12,877 bases of DNA, taken from contig JAHFHN010000008.1 in assembly GCA_023246885.1 (NCBI GenBank), positions 1 through 12,877 on the forward strand. Reading direction: 5' to 3'. Source of the DNA: Microcaldota archaeon (GTDB lineage Archaea; Micrarchaeota; Micrarchaeia; Norongarragalinales; UBA8480). The translations under genes and the position numbers were made by a program. Within the stretch, counting starts at the first letter, position 1. The number at the start of each line of letters is the position of its first letter. Shown here piece by piece: positions 1 through 7,002 of the stretch. The notes beneath the pieces were generated by a model. The model saw nothing but the letters and a program-made list of their open reading frames with translations, ran no database searches and had not been told where the DNA came from.

Positions 1-1
1 A

Positions 2-463
2 TCAAAGATTATTCCTTCTGATGTTTACAAATATCTTAGAAGTACTAAGGTTGGTGACCCGACTCTTTCTGAAAAGATAACTTTCTACCAAAAACCATAC
101 GTAAAAATTTCCGAACCAAAGATTATTTCTAAAGATGGAGATGAACAAATAGTAAAACTTCAAATAGAACAATATGTGATTATGGATAATCCTATTAGGG
201 ACGAAGAAAAACGTCATGAAGTTGAGGCTCTTTTAAGGAAAAATTACGCTTATCTAATAGATTTCTGGTCAGTAGATTCTGATTATGATAATGAAACTTT
301 CAGAAGTAGATGGCAGGCTATACGAGATAAAAAATCAAGAGAGTCAGTAGTTACCAGCGCAGATTTTAGGCTCAAGAAAGGTAAGAAGTACAAAATAGCT
401 GTACGGGTAGTTGATGTATTTGGTAATGACGCTTCAGCAGTGAAAGAGATAGACCTAAGGTAA
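2..463 (+). CDS. mod: Type III-like site-specific DNA methyltransferase (Mod), C-terminal part only
   Basis: The reading frame is already open at the left edge and ends at TAA 461-463, so this is the last ~153 residues of a longer protein. The first ATG inside it (176) is internal, because the frame continues upstream with normal coding sequence. The visible tail has a tyrosine/tryptophan/aspartate-rich stretch (FWSVDSDYD, then FRSRWQAIRDKK) and ends with IAVRVVDVFGNDAS. In my knowledge of the family this tail is typical of the C-terminus of adenine-specific Mod methylases paired with Res helicases. The catalytic DPPY and SAM motifs would lie outside the window. Mod would methylate the recognition site, protect the host and give the Res complex its sequence specificity. 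The res gene begins 5 bases after the stop, so the two are almost certainly co-transcribed. The family call rests on the tail and on the neighbour. Confidence 0.75.
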   Translation, partial: SKIIPSDVYKYLRSTKVGDPTLSEKITFYQKPYVKISEPKIISKDGDEQIVKLQIEQYVIMDNPIRDEEKRHEVEALLRKNYAYLIDFWSVDSDYDNETFRSRWQAIRDKKSRESVVTSADFRLKKGKKYKIAVRVVDVFGNDASAVKEIDLR

Positions 464-468
464 ATTTC

Positions 469-3258
469 ATGGTAAAAAAATCTAAAAAAGATGAATATTT
501 CGCAAAGCACCCACTAGCAATGCAGATAATGAAAACTGTTGAGAAATGGGCTAATGATAATTACCCTACAGTTAACGGCAGAGATATAACTCCCGTAACT
601 AGGGAATTGTTCGACTATTGGTTTAATCCAGATATTCATGAAAGTTACAAGTTTCACATTTGCCAAAGAAGAGCAATAGAAGCAGCGATTTATTGCTACG
701 AAATATTGGATTTGCCTTTACCCAAAACTCTCTTTGAAAGCTTCGATCAAGAACAACTAAAAAAAGAAGGTTTGGAAGCAGAACTAGAGAAAATTGAGTT
801 TCCAAGATTCGCTATAAAGATGGCAACTGGAACTGGAAAAACCTGGGTAATTAATGCCCTATTAGTTTGGCAATATTTTAACAAAGTAAAACTAAACAAC
901 GAACGTTTTTCCTCTCACTTTTTGCTTGTAGCTCCGGGCAACATAGTTTATGATCGTTTACTTGACAGTTTCCAAGGTAGAGTTCAAAAAGGGAAAAGAA
1001 ACAAAACGACTGCTGACTTATCTAAGGATTTGTTCATGCCTAAAGGTTGGAGATCAGATTTCAACCTTAGAGTTTATACTAAGGAAGACATAACCGGCAA
1101 TACTCAAGCTACTGAATCTCCTTTTGTAATGATAACCAATTGGCACCAACTTATAGATACTTCGAAAAAAGATAAAACATATTCTGAAGACTTGGGACTT
1201 GAGTTCAAAGAAGAAGGGGAATCATACCGAGTACAAAACTTCTATGACTTCTTAACTACTAACAAAGATTTACTAGTAGTAAACGATGAGGCGCACCATT
1301 TGCATAATGCTTCTGATAAAGACTTGAAAAGATGGCAAGAAGCAGTTGAAAAATTGTATTCCGCTCTGAAAGATGGTTTATTTGTTCAATTTGACTTTAC
1401 TGCCACTCCTTACACAATAAAGGGAAAGAAAAAAGAATGGATGAAACACGTCGTATATGATTATGGGCTAGTTGAAGCCATGCAAGATATGCTGGTAAAA
1501 CAAATATTCATAGAAAAAAGTACCTATCTCTCAGAAAAAATAGAAAAACTATCTGACAATGAATCGTTCTCAGTAACTGCCTATAAAGACGAGGCAAAGA
1601 AGCTAATTGATTTGACCGAAGTTCAAAAACACATGCTTGAAGTTGGTTATGAAAAGTTAAAATCATTAGAACAAGATTTCAAGAAGTTAAACATAAAGAA
1701 AAAACCAGTTATGTTTGTAGTTGCTGGAGACAATGACGAAGCTGAAGCTATTTCGGAATACGTAAAGAAAAGAATAAACGATGCAGACTCAAAACAAGTA
1801 GTTACTATTCACACAGACAAAAAAGACAGTTTATCCGATGAAGAATACGCCCTACTTAAGGAAAAGGTCTTTGCTAGCGATGATTACGATAGCGATATTC
1901 GAATTATTGTAAGTGTAATGATGCTTAGAGAAGGGTTTGACGTAAGAAATGTGTGCGTTTTAGTCGTGTTAAGACCTTCAGAGTCTGATTTACTGACCGA
2001 ACAAATTTTAGGCAGAGGCATACGATTAATGTTTGCAGAAGAAGAGTATAGTCAATATAAGCTAAGTGCAGTTTCTGCTATGAAAAAAGGGGAATTGCCG
2101 GACAACTCTTATGATTTTCTTTTTGTAGTTGAGCATCCTAAGTATAATCAGATTTATAACGATCTAAAGAATGCAGGAGCTATTTTGGCAAGTGGAGAGT
2201 CTAAGAAATTAACTTTGGATTCGAAGAGGATTTTGGTAAAAATAGACCTTTCAAGAGTTCCAAAATATGAACTAAGATGGCCACTGTCTTATCGTGATAC
2301 TACTGAGGAACAAATAAATTTTTCATATTTTGATGTTAATACGCTAAAACCTTGCCCTATTCCATTTGACCAGCTTAAGCCAAAGTCCGTTATAATAACT
2401 GATTTTCATCCAGAAACTAAATTCATGCAGGATTGGGAATTACAAGATGAAGTTTTTACTTACACTAATTTTCTTAGAACTGCAACGCTGGAGATTATAG
2501 GTTCTAATAAAAGTATGAATTGGTTGACTCGCTATTTTGACGAAGTAGCAAGAATAACCGATGATTATATCTCTGAGTTTTTGTTTAGCAGAAAAATAGA
2601 TTTTACTTTGAGTGAAAATGTAGTCAAACTTAAGAACTATCAGCTTTTTGACTTCGTAGTAAAAAACGTAAGAAAAGCAATCATCGATTTTGTTTCTAAA
2701 AAGAAGCCGACAAATGCGCTTAATGTAGATTGGACTGTCCTATCAAAATTTGAAGAACTGAAAGTAGTATTAGAAAGATCACTTGAAACAACTAAATGTC
2801 TTTATCCCTCGCTGGATTTTGGATCTAGGGGTGGTTTTGAGCGAAGATTTGCAGAGTACGTATTAGAAAAGGACTCAAAGGTTCTTGCATACGTTAAATT
2901 AGATCAATACGTGCATCGATTCTCAATCCCATATAATGATGACAAGGGTTACTTAGGGAATTACTATCCAGATTTCATTGTTAAAACTGAAAATGAGATG
3001 TACATTATTGAAACTAAATCGGAGAAAGATGCTTATAGCGACATAAACGTACGTGCAAAGATGCTTGCGGCAGAACAATTTTGTAGATCTATATCAAATG
3101 CTAGCACTCCCGCAAAGGATCAGCCAAAAACCTGGAGATATGTACTAGTGCCAGAAGACATTGCTGATGAGTTGGAGGGCCATAGTTTCAAAACGATTAT
3201 TGACCGCGCTGAATCATTTATGTCAAATCTCAAGTGGTCTGGAAAAGGAATCAACTAA
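469..3258 (+). CDS. res: Type III-like restriction enzyme Res subunit (DEAH helicase plus PD-(D/E)XK nuclease)
   Basis: This 929-residue protein is close to the usual Res length. Helicase motifs appear in order: a Q-motif-like segment near Q66, Walker A ATGTGKT at 119-125, DEAH at 273-276, motif III FTATP at 310-314, a motif V region LREGFDV near 485, and motif VI QILGRGIR at 512-519. The C-terminus carries a nuclease core: PD at 834-835, then ETK at 848-850, matching PD-(D/E)XK. In type III systems Res forms a complex with Mod, uses ATP to move or signal along DNA, and cuts near unmethylated sites. All key residues are present, so it looks active. The start is ATG 469, with AGGT seven bases upstream overlapping the end of mod. 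Arginine codons are AGA/AGG in about 27 of 38 cases by hand count, unlike the genes on the right of the window, which suggests acquisition by transfer. It could alternatively belong to another Mod/helicase defence pair, but the overall class is secure. Confidence 0.9.
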   Translation: MVKKSKKDEYFAKHPLAMQIMKTVEKWANDNYPTVNGRDITPVTRELFDYWFNPDIHESYKFHICQRRAIEAAIYCYEILDLPLPKTLFESFDQEQLKKEGLEAELEKIEFPRFAIKMATGTGKTWVINALLVWQYFNKVKLNNERFSSHFLLVAPGNIVYDRLLDSFQGRVQKGKRNKTTADLSKDLFMPKGWRSDFNLRVYTKEDITGNTQATESPFVMITNWHQLIDTSKKDKTYSEDLGLEFKEEGESYRVQNFYDFLTTNKDLLVVNDEAHHLHNASDKDLKRWQEAVEKLYSALKDGLFVQFDFTATPYTIKGKKKEWMKHVVYDYGLVEAMQDMLVKQIFIEKSTYLSEKIEKLSDNESFSVTAYKDEAKKLIDLTEVQKHMLEVGYEKLKSLEQDFKKLNIKKKPVMFVVAGDNDEAEAISEYVKKRINDADSKQVVTIHTDKKDSLSDEEYALLKEKVFASDDYDSDIRIIVSVMMLREGFDVRNVCVLVVLRPSESDLLTEQILGRGIRLMFAEEEYSQYKLSAVSAMKKGELPDNSYDFLFVVEHPKYNQIYNDLKNAGAILASGESKKLTLDSKRILVKIDLSRVPKYELRWPLSYRDTTEEQINFSYFDVNTLKPCPIPFDQLKPKSVIITDFHPETKFMQDWELQDEVFTYTNFLRTATLEIIGSNKSMNWLTRYFDEVARITDDYISEFLFSRKIDFTLSENVVKLKNYQLFDFVVKNVRKAIIDFVSKKKPTNALNVDWTVLSKFEELKVVLERSLETTKCLYPSLDFGSRGGFERRFAEYVLEKDSKVLAYVKLDQYVHRFSIPYNDDKGYLGNYYPDFIVKTENEMYIIETKSEKDAYSDINVRAKMLAAEQFCRSISNASTPAKDQPKTWRYVLVPEDIADELEGHSFKTIIDRAESFMSNLKWSGKGIN

Positions 3259-3451
3259 TTTTTTTTATTATTACTCTGAAGTCTTTTCTTTCAACGGTTA
3301 TCTTACCTTGGCTTTGTATCCATTCTATTAGTTTGAGGTAATGTCTAACGGTTCTTGGGTGTACTTTTGAAGCTCTGCATAGTTTGTTGAATGTAATCGG
3401 TTCACTGGAAATTATGCCAAACAGTTTTTCGAGAATATTTTGCTGAACCAT
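3251..3451 (-). CDS. Small winged helix-turn-helix protein
   Basis: This 66-residue protein has the layout of a minimal winged helix. A first helix spans about residues 3-16, a second about 19-28 (TFNKLCRASK), a recognition helix about 31-46 (HPRTVRHYLKLIEWIQ), and a basic beta wing follows (KITVERKDFRVIIKKI). The pattern RTVxxYLxLIEWIQ followed by a short wing is familiar from small archaeal DNA-binding proteins, usually of unknown target. It is convergent with res, and the two coding ends overlap by 8 bases. A TTTAAA box lies about 31 bases before its ATG. Its place beside a restriction-modification pair makes a local regulator possible, but no operator or C-protein box is recognisable. It is short, so some doubt remains that it is expressed. 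Confidence 0.65.
   Translation of the reverse strand: MVQQNILEKLFGIISSEPITFNKLCRASKVHPRTVRHYLKLIEWIQSQGKITVERKDFRVIIKKIS
3259..3266 (+). terminator. Oligo-T run directly after res
   Basis: Eight consecutive T residues follow the res TAA stop immediately, with no preceding hairpin. Archaeal RNA polymerase commonly terminates at oligo-T tracts in the non-template strand, so this is a plausible terminator of the mod-res transcript. The same bases encode the Lys-Lys near the C-terminus of the convergent small gene on the other strand. Confidence 0.5.
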
Positions 3452-3481
3452 GCTCCCACTAGGCTATTGTAAATACTTTGG

Positions 3482-3487
3482 TTTAAA
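3482..3487 (-). promoter_or_regulatory. Possible TATA box for the small winged-helix gene
   Basis: TTTAAA lies about 31 bases upstream of the ATG at 3451 on the minus strand. With the usual archaeal spacing, transcription would begin roughly 8 bases before the start codon. The motif is short and palindromic, so this is weak evidence. Confidence 0.35.
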
Positions 3488-3582
3488 TGCCAAAACCAGC
3501 AGGGTTCATTTCCCGAGCAATTTCCGCATAAGAACACATACTCATAAAAACTATTTTTATTCTTAATGGCACAATAAGATGT

Positions 3583-3587
3583 AGGTG
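3583..3587 (+). promoter_or_regulatory. Shine-Dalgarno site for the AlbA_2-type gene
   Basis: AGGTG lies five bases before the ATG at 3593 and matches the archaeal anti-Shine-Dalgarno sequence. It supports that start codon. Other genes in the window instead appear leaderless. Confidence 0.5.
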
Positions 3588-3592
3588 TTAAA

Positions 3593-4489
3593 ATGAAACG
3601 CAATTACCATTCAATTTCTACAACGGAGCTTAACGCTATTTTTGGTGCTCTTAAAAATAACAGCAAGGTTGAGCAGTATGACCTAGAAGTAAAGAAAAGT
3701 GGCAATTCTATAGATCTGGGACAAATTTGTGGTATGTTAAATGGTGAAGGAGGAATAGTTATTATTGGAATAGAAGAAAAAAATCCTAGGGGTTCAGGAT
3801 ATAATTTCCTGCCAATAAGTAATGTGCAAGATGAAAATGGAAAAATAAAAACTCAAATTATAAATTTAAAAGAATATAACTCCGAAGTAGCTCGCTTAAT
3901 AGATATAGCTTGTATCTTTGATCCTTTTCTTTACGAAGAAGGAAATTATATAGTATTGAAGATAAATTCTTCAAATGCTGGATTTGTATTTGATGGACGT
4001 TTTTATGATAAAAAAGCAGAAAGTAAGAACTATCTTAAAACTCGTCAAGAAATTCTTGAATTTATAGAAAAAACAAAGGACTTTGAATCTTTTGTAGCTA
4101 GCGTTAGTCTATTTGAAAAGAAGTTAACAAGTCTCAGACACCACATACATGCAAATCGATATAAAACTAATAATATAAAACAAGAAAATCAATTTAATCA
4201 CTTAGAAAGTTCAGAGATTAAAGTAGTTATTGATCTATTGCTCTCAAAAAGAATATATTTAGCGCGAGTTCCTTGTTTTGATAAGCTCGTTGAGAACTTA
4301 AAAACATTAAGCAATTTTATCGGATATATTGAAGATAATGCTACTGAAAGCCATAGCCCCGGTAAGAAGATTAAATTTACTTTTCTTATGGCTAGTATGC
4401 TAGATAGCTTTGCACATCACTCTACCATAGATTTGCTTCCTTTTTTAGATGAGACTACGAACTGCCTAAAAAGTATATGTAATGGATAA
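3593..4489 (+). CDS. AlbA_2/Schlafen-type domain protein with unrecognised C-terminal half
   Basis: This is a 298-residue soluble protein. Residues ~30-155 fit the AlbA_2 (formerly AAA_4, divergent) domain: E32-V-K34 followed by an acidic/hydrophobic helix, then the signature LNGEGGIVIIGIEE at 49-62 (the usual form is AxxNxxGGxIxIGV), and a closing segment with R151. The domain occurs in Schlafen-related proteins and many prokaryotic proteins of uncertain function, some linked to nucleic-acid binding or cleavage and to defence. The C-terminal half (about 165-298) looks mostly helical, includes a histidine cluster RHHIH at 182-186 and HH at 275-276, and matches no family I know. There is no signal peptide or membrane segment. 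It sits between a restriction-modification pair and a recombinase, and it ends 5 bases from the convergent recombinase gene. That context suggests an accessory defence protein, which is inference only. Confidence 0.7.
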   Translation: MKRNYHSISTTELNAIFGALKNNSKVEQYDLEVKKSGNSIDLGQICGMLNGEGGIVIIGIEEKNPRGSGYNFLPISNVQDENGKIKTQIINLKEYNSEVARLIDIACIFDPFLYEEGNYIVLKINSSNAGFVFDGRFYDKKAESKNYLKTRQEILEFIEKTKDFESFVASVSLFEKKLTSLRHHIHANRYKTNNIKQENQFNHLESSEIKVVIDLLLSKRIYLARVPCFDKLVENLKTLSNFIGYIEDNATESHSPGKKIKFTFLMASMLDSFAHHSTIDLLPFLDETTNCLKSICNG

Positions 4490-4494
4490 ATATT

Positions 4495-5664
4495 TCATCG
4501 TTTATTTGAATAAGTTTGCCCATTCATCATTTTCCTAGCTATTGCTATTCTTAATTCCTCGTCGTTGAAAACCTGTTCCATTAGCTTAGCCGCGTCTCGT
4601 GTTTTCATTTCGGCGTCCATTGCATCTTTGATGTGAAATGCTATTCCGCATTGGGTGCAGAAACGTGCTGTTGAGGAGTTTTCACAATTACAATTCCTAC
4701 AAACTACTGGTTTAAGTTCTACTGAACCATTTTTTTGATCGGTTTGAAGCAAGCCTCGTTTTTCTAGCATTTTCTTATCAATATCAAATCCAGATAAGTG
4801 AACGTACGTGGCTGGCATCCTTGAACCGCCAGTCCAGCCAAAAATCACCTTTAATTCCTGTTCGGTAAACTCCTTAGCTAAATGTGTTGCGCGGGAGTGT
4901 CTAAACAAATGTGGGTAAATTCGCTTGTTTAAACCTGCTCTTCTTTTAGCAGCCTTAATTATATTTGCTAATGTGGCGTGATTACCTAGATGATTGAATT
5001 TACCCCTTAACTCGAGAAATAGCGGCGAATTTGGGTCTTTTGCCCTTGGATGGTTGTTTAGCCATGTTTTTATGTCCGGAACGCAGTCGATTACTCTAAC
5101 TCTGCGCATTCCCGTCTTTCCATTGAGCATTAGGACTGCTCCATACTCATCGAACTTAACATCTTTCAGATTTAACCCAATGAGCTCACCAGCACGCGCA
5201 CCACTCTCATACAACAACAAAATGAGCGCTCTGTCGCGTGGATTCAAAGAGGAGTCTGCCAGTTGCTTAACTTCCTCTGGCGTAAGTATGTCCTCTGGTA
5301 GTTTTTTCTTTTCAAAGCCTCGCCCTTTAATCCAAGTGACTGTTTCTGGATAGACTCCTTGGTTTAGCCACTTGAAGAACGCCTTAACTGATACCTTGAG
5401 ACTTGGACTTTTGTAATCTTTCCATTTCTCAAAGAACTCGATTAAATCTTTTTTGGTCATTTCCTTGAAGTTCTTGCCTTTGAAATGCTTGGCTAACTTA
5501 ACCAGGCAAAACAAGTACATGTAACGAGCTCCCTCGGACATTCCAATCGCTGCCTTCTCTTGCTCGAAGTCCTCAAGGAACTTACGGTTATCTACGCCTA
5601 CGTTAATCCAATTCTTTTTAGTTAAAAAGAACCTTTTCGTGGTTCTCCCATCTTGTACGATCAT
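4495..5664 (-). CDS. Tyrosine recombinase (XerA/integrase-like) with C-terminal zinc ribbon
   Basis: This 389-residue protein has an N-terminal helical core-binding domain (about 25-105) and a catalytic domain (about 125-300). The catalytic set is complete: R157 (in ESGARAGEL), K183 (NGKTG), H252-x-x-R255 (PHLFRHSRATHL), W277 in place of the more common histidine, and nucleophile Y287 (ATYVHLSG). It would break and rejoin DNA through a 3'-phosphotyrosine link. A zinc ribbon follows with C322-x2-C325 and C336-x2-C339, then a helical tail. The plain archaeal XerA that resolves chromosome dimers is shorter (about 280-290 residues) and lacks the ribbon, so this may be a separate archaeal lineage or a mobile-element integrase. 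A good TATA box lies 24 bases upstream of the ATG, suggesting a leaderless message. The adjacent upstream region is rich in inverted repeats that could be its target. Confidence 0.9.
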   Translation of the reverse strand: MIVQDGRTTKRFFLTKKNWINVGVDNRKFLEDFEQEKAAIGMSEGARYMYLFCLVKLAKHFKGKNFKEMTKKDLIEFFEKWKDYKSPSLKVSVKAFFKWLNQGVYPETVTWIKGRGFEKKKLPEDILTPEEVKQLADSSLNPRDRALILLLYESGARAGELIGLNLKDVKFDEYGAVLMLNGKTGMRRVRVIDCVPDIKTWLNNHPRAKDPNSPLFLELRGKFNHLGNHATLANIIKAAKRRAGLNKRIYPHLFRHSRATHLAKEFTEQELKVIFGWTGGSRMPATYVHLSGFDIDKKMLEKRGLLQTDQKNGSVELKPVVCRNCNCENSSTARFCTQCGIAFHIKDAMDAEMKTRDAAKLMEQVFNDEELRIAIARKMMNGQTYSNKR

Positions 5665-5687
5665 ACCTGTCTGTCTACTCGAAGTAC

Positions 5688-5695
5688 TATTTATA
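5688..5695 (-). promoter_or_regulatory. TATA box of the recombinase gene
   Basis: On the minus strand the sequence reads TATAAATA, an almost ideal archaeal TATA box. It lies 24 bases before the ATG at 5664, so the transcript probably starts at or within a few bases of the start codon. No Shine-Dalgarno sequence stands out in between. Confidence 0.7.
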
Positions 5696-5725
5696 GCTTG
5701 CCGAGCTGATTGACGAATTCATATT

Positions 5726-5738
5726 AGACTGTCAGACT
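5726..5738. repeat. Imperfect 13-bp palindrome in the recombinase upstream region
   Basis: AGACTGTCAGACT is symmetric apart from its centre and one mismatched pair (AG.CTG.CAG.CT). It also contains a direct AGACT repeat. It lies about 60 bases upstream of the recombinase start and could be an operator or half of a recombination site. It is short enough to be chance. Confidence 0.3.
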
Positions 5739-5744
5739 ATCATC

Positions 5745-5799
5745 ACTCTAGCTTAGGTTTCCGCGTTGATTTCCTAGGGAAACCTAAGGTAACTCTAGC
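5745..5799. repeat. 11-bp perfect inverted repeat framed by an 8-bp direct repeat
   Basis: CTTAGGTTTCC (5752-5762) and GGAAACCTAAG (5778-5788) are perfect inverted copies separated by 15 bases. The unit is framed by direct copies of ACTCTAGC at 5745-5752 and 5792-5799. There is no gene here. It lies in the 289-base gap between the recombinase and the cation exchanger genes. Candidate roles are a recombination or attachment site for the adjacent tyrosine recombinase, a protein-binding site, or a transcribed hairpin. The 15-base spacer is longer than the 6-8 bases usual for a Xer core site. Confidence 0.6.
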
Positions 5800-5830
5800 A
5801 TTTTTGAAAATCAGAAATAGCAAACGAAGT

Positions 5831-5860
5831 ATTGTTTAAAAATTCTCGTTGATCAACAAT
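5831..5860. repeat. Nested inverted repeats around GTTGATCAAC
   Basis: GTTGATCAAC at 5848-5857 is a perfect 10-bp palindrome. It lies inside a wider ATTGTT (5831-5836) / AACAAT (5855-5860) inverted pair; the two share bases, so the structures would compete. The region is AT-rich and has no coding potential I can see. It may be a regulator site. Confidence 0.4.
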
Positions 5861-5868
5861 TTAAGCTC

Positions 5869-5901
5869 GTTTTCCGTCGTGTCTCAGGCTGACGAGAAAA
5901 C
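5869..5901. repeat. 10-bp hairpin with one bulged A upstream of the cation exchanger gene
   Basis: GTTTTC-CGTC (5869-5878) pairs with GACG-A-GAAAAC (5891-5901), leaving one bulged A at 5895 and a 12-base loop. It lies about 30 bases upstream of the TATA-like box of the exchanger gene. If that promoter is right, the hairpin is not part of the exchanger message. It could be a binding site or part of a separate small RNA. No tRNA, C/D-box or H/ACA features could be confirmed around it. Confidence 0.4.
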
Positions 5902-5929
5902 ACCAAGCGGACGGACTGATATGTTTTCA

Positions 5930-5938
5930 TTAAAAAAA
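5930..5938 (+). promoter_or_regulatory. TATA-like box of the cation exchanger gene
   Basis: TTAAAAAAA lies about 20 bases before the ATG at 5954, followed by TAAAAG and no Shine-Dalgarno sequence. It fits a leaderless transcript beginning at or near that ATG. It also argues against the in-frame TTG at 5945, which would fall only a few bases after the box. Confidence 0.5.
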
Positions 5939-5953
5939 TAAAAGTTGAACAAC

Positions 5954-6922
5954 ATGGTGTTCGTTGAAGCGATAATTTTGTTAGTTTCACTGGCGATACT
6001 TGCCAAGTCCTCAAGTATTGTAGTTGAAAACGCGGTTAAACTTTCAAAATTCTTTAGAATAAGTCAACTCGCGGTTGGGTTTCTTTTGCTTTCAGTTTCA
6101 ACTTCATTGCCCGAATTGACAGTTTCAGTTGTTTCATCAACTGCTGCGAAAGGTGCAATTGCGGCTGGTAATGTTTTTGGTTCAAACATCGCAAATATAT
6201 TGTTGATTATAGGTGCAGGTGCTTTTCTATACGGGCTAAAAATAAGAAAAGAAACACTCAAAGACATTGCGTTAATACTCGTTTTAACAACCGTAATTTC
6301 ACTTTACATTATTTTCAACAGTTCAATAAGAGGCCAAGCACTTGGTGCGCTCGAAGGAATTATCTTGCTATTATTGTTCCTTGGTTATACGTTCTATGCG
6401 CTTAGAAAAAAGTCAATTAGCGAAAATGGCATAAATAAAGTTACTAAAAAAGAAGCACTTCGAGCATTTTTGTATTTTTCAGCTGCAATTGCAATTGTTT
6501 TGATAAGCTCTAGTTTCGTAGTCGATTCTGCAGTGAAACTTGCAAAGATATTAAACATTGCGGAAAGTTTTATCGGCGCAACTATAATTGCAATCGGCAC
6601 TTCGTTACCTGAATTATCAATTGACTTACAGGCAATTAAGAAAAAGCGTTTCGGTTTAGCGCTTGGAGATGCTATAGGTAGTAACATGGTGAACTTAACA
6701 TTTGTTTTAGGTACGGCTGCAATAATTAGCCCAATTCATATAATTTTGCCAGTCTTTATAGCTGCTTTACTATTCGCGGTACTAGCAAATATTGTTTTAT
6801 TTTACTTTGCCGCGGTTAACAAACAATTAGATAAATTTGGCGGAGCGTTGTTTTTGCTAATCTACGCTTTTTATATAATTGTAATCTTTTACCTTCAAGT
6901 CCACGAGATAAGCCCAGTGTAG
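5954..6922 (+). CDS. CaCA-family sodium/calcium (cation) exchanger
   Basis: This is a 322-residue integral membrane protein with about ten hydrophobic segments and the two alpha repeats that define the CaCA superfamily. Repeat 1 has TSLPE at residues 50-54, then GN.FGSN.AN near 72-81. Repeat 2 has TSLPE at 216-220, then GD.IGSN.VN near 238-247. The two glutamates (E54, E220) and the aspartate of repeat 2 (D239) match the ion-binding acids known from the archaeal exchanger NCX_Mj. It would move Ca2+ or another cation across the membrane against Na+ or H+. The two halves are inverted repeats joined by a basic loop (about 152-168). The start was placed at ATG 5954, although TTG 5945 is in frame and would add three residues. 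It has its own promoter and is followed by a weak T-run (6953-6957) and a separate antiporter gene. The exact ion is not readable from sequence. Confidence 0.9.
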   Translation: MVFVEAIILLVSLAILAKSSSIVVENAVKLSKFFRISQLAVGFLLLSVSTSLPELTVSVVSSTAAKGAIAAGNVFGSNIANILLIIGAGAFLYGLKIRKETLKDIALILVLTTVISLYIIFNSSIRGQALGALEGIILLLLFLGYTFYALRKKSISENGINKVTKKEALRAFLYFSAAIAIVLISSSFVVDSAVKLAKILNIAESFIGATIIAIGTSLPELSIDLQAIKKKRFGLALGDAIGSNMVNLTFVLGTAAIISPIHIILPVFIAALLFAVLANIVLFYFAAVNKQLDKFGGALFLLIYAFYIIVIFYLQVHEISPV

Positions 6923-6974
6923 CTAATGTGAGTCTCCACGCGGTTGTACTAATTTTTGTTGGGTTACTTAGTGG

Positions 6975-6982
6975 TTAAAAAG
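6975..6982 (+). promoter_or_regulatory. TATA-like box of the cation/proton antiporter gene
   Basis: TTAAAAAG lies about 25 bases before the ATG at 7003, and there is no Shine-Dalgarno sequence between them. This suggests a leaderless transcript and a promoter separate from the exchanger gene upstream. Confidence 0.5.
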
Positions 6983-7002
6983 AAGGCGCGTGTAGTATTT
7001 TT

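Noticed and set aside
176..463. A separate 95-residue gene starting at ATG 176
   Set aside because: The same frame is open and protein-like back to position 2, so this ATG is internal to the truncated mod gene.
453..463. ACCTAAGGTAA shared with 5782-5792 as possible element ends
   Set aside because: Exact 11-base matches are expected many times by chance in a window this size, and the left copy lies in the mod coding end and ribosome-binding region.
3412..3603. 63-residue minus-strand frame in the gap before the AlbA_2 gene
   Set aside because: It overlaps the winged-helix gene in another frame, has odd Cys/Trp/Phe composition and no recognisable domain.
4994..5353. 119-residue frame opposite the recombinase gene
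   Set aside because: It is antisense to conserved catalytic sequence, has no recognisable domain and has a Ser/Pro-rich shadow composition.
5945..5953. TTG start for the cation exchanger
   Set aside because: It adds only three residues and lies only a few bases after the TATA-like box; the ATG at 5954 fits better.
5665..5953. tRNA, C/D-box or H/ACA RNA in the non-coding gap
   Set aside because: No cloverleaf or T-loop consensus and no convincing C-box/D-box pair could be found; only inverted repeats are supported.
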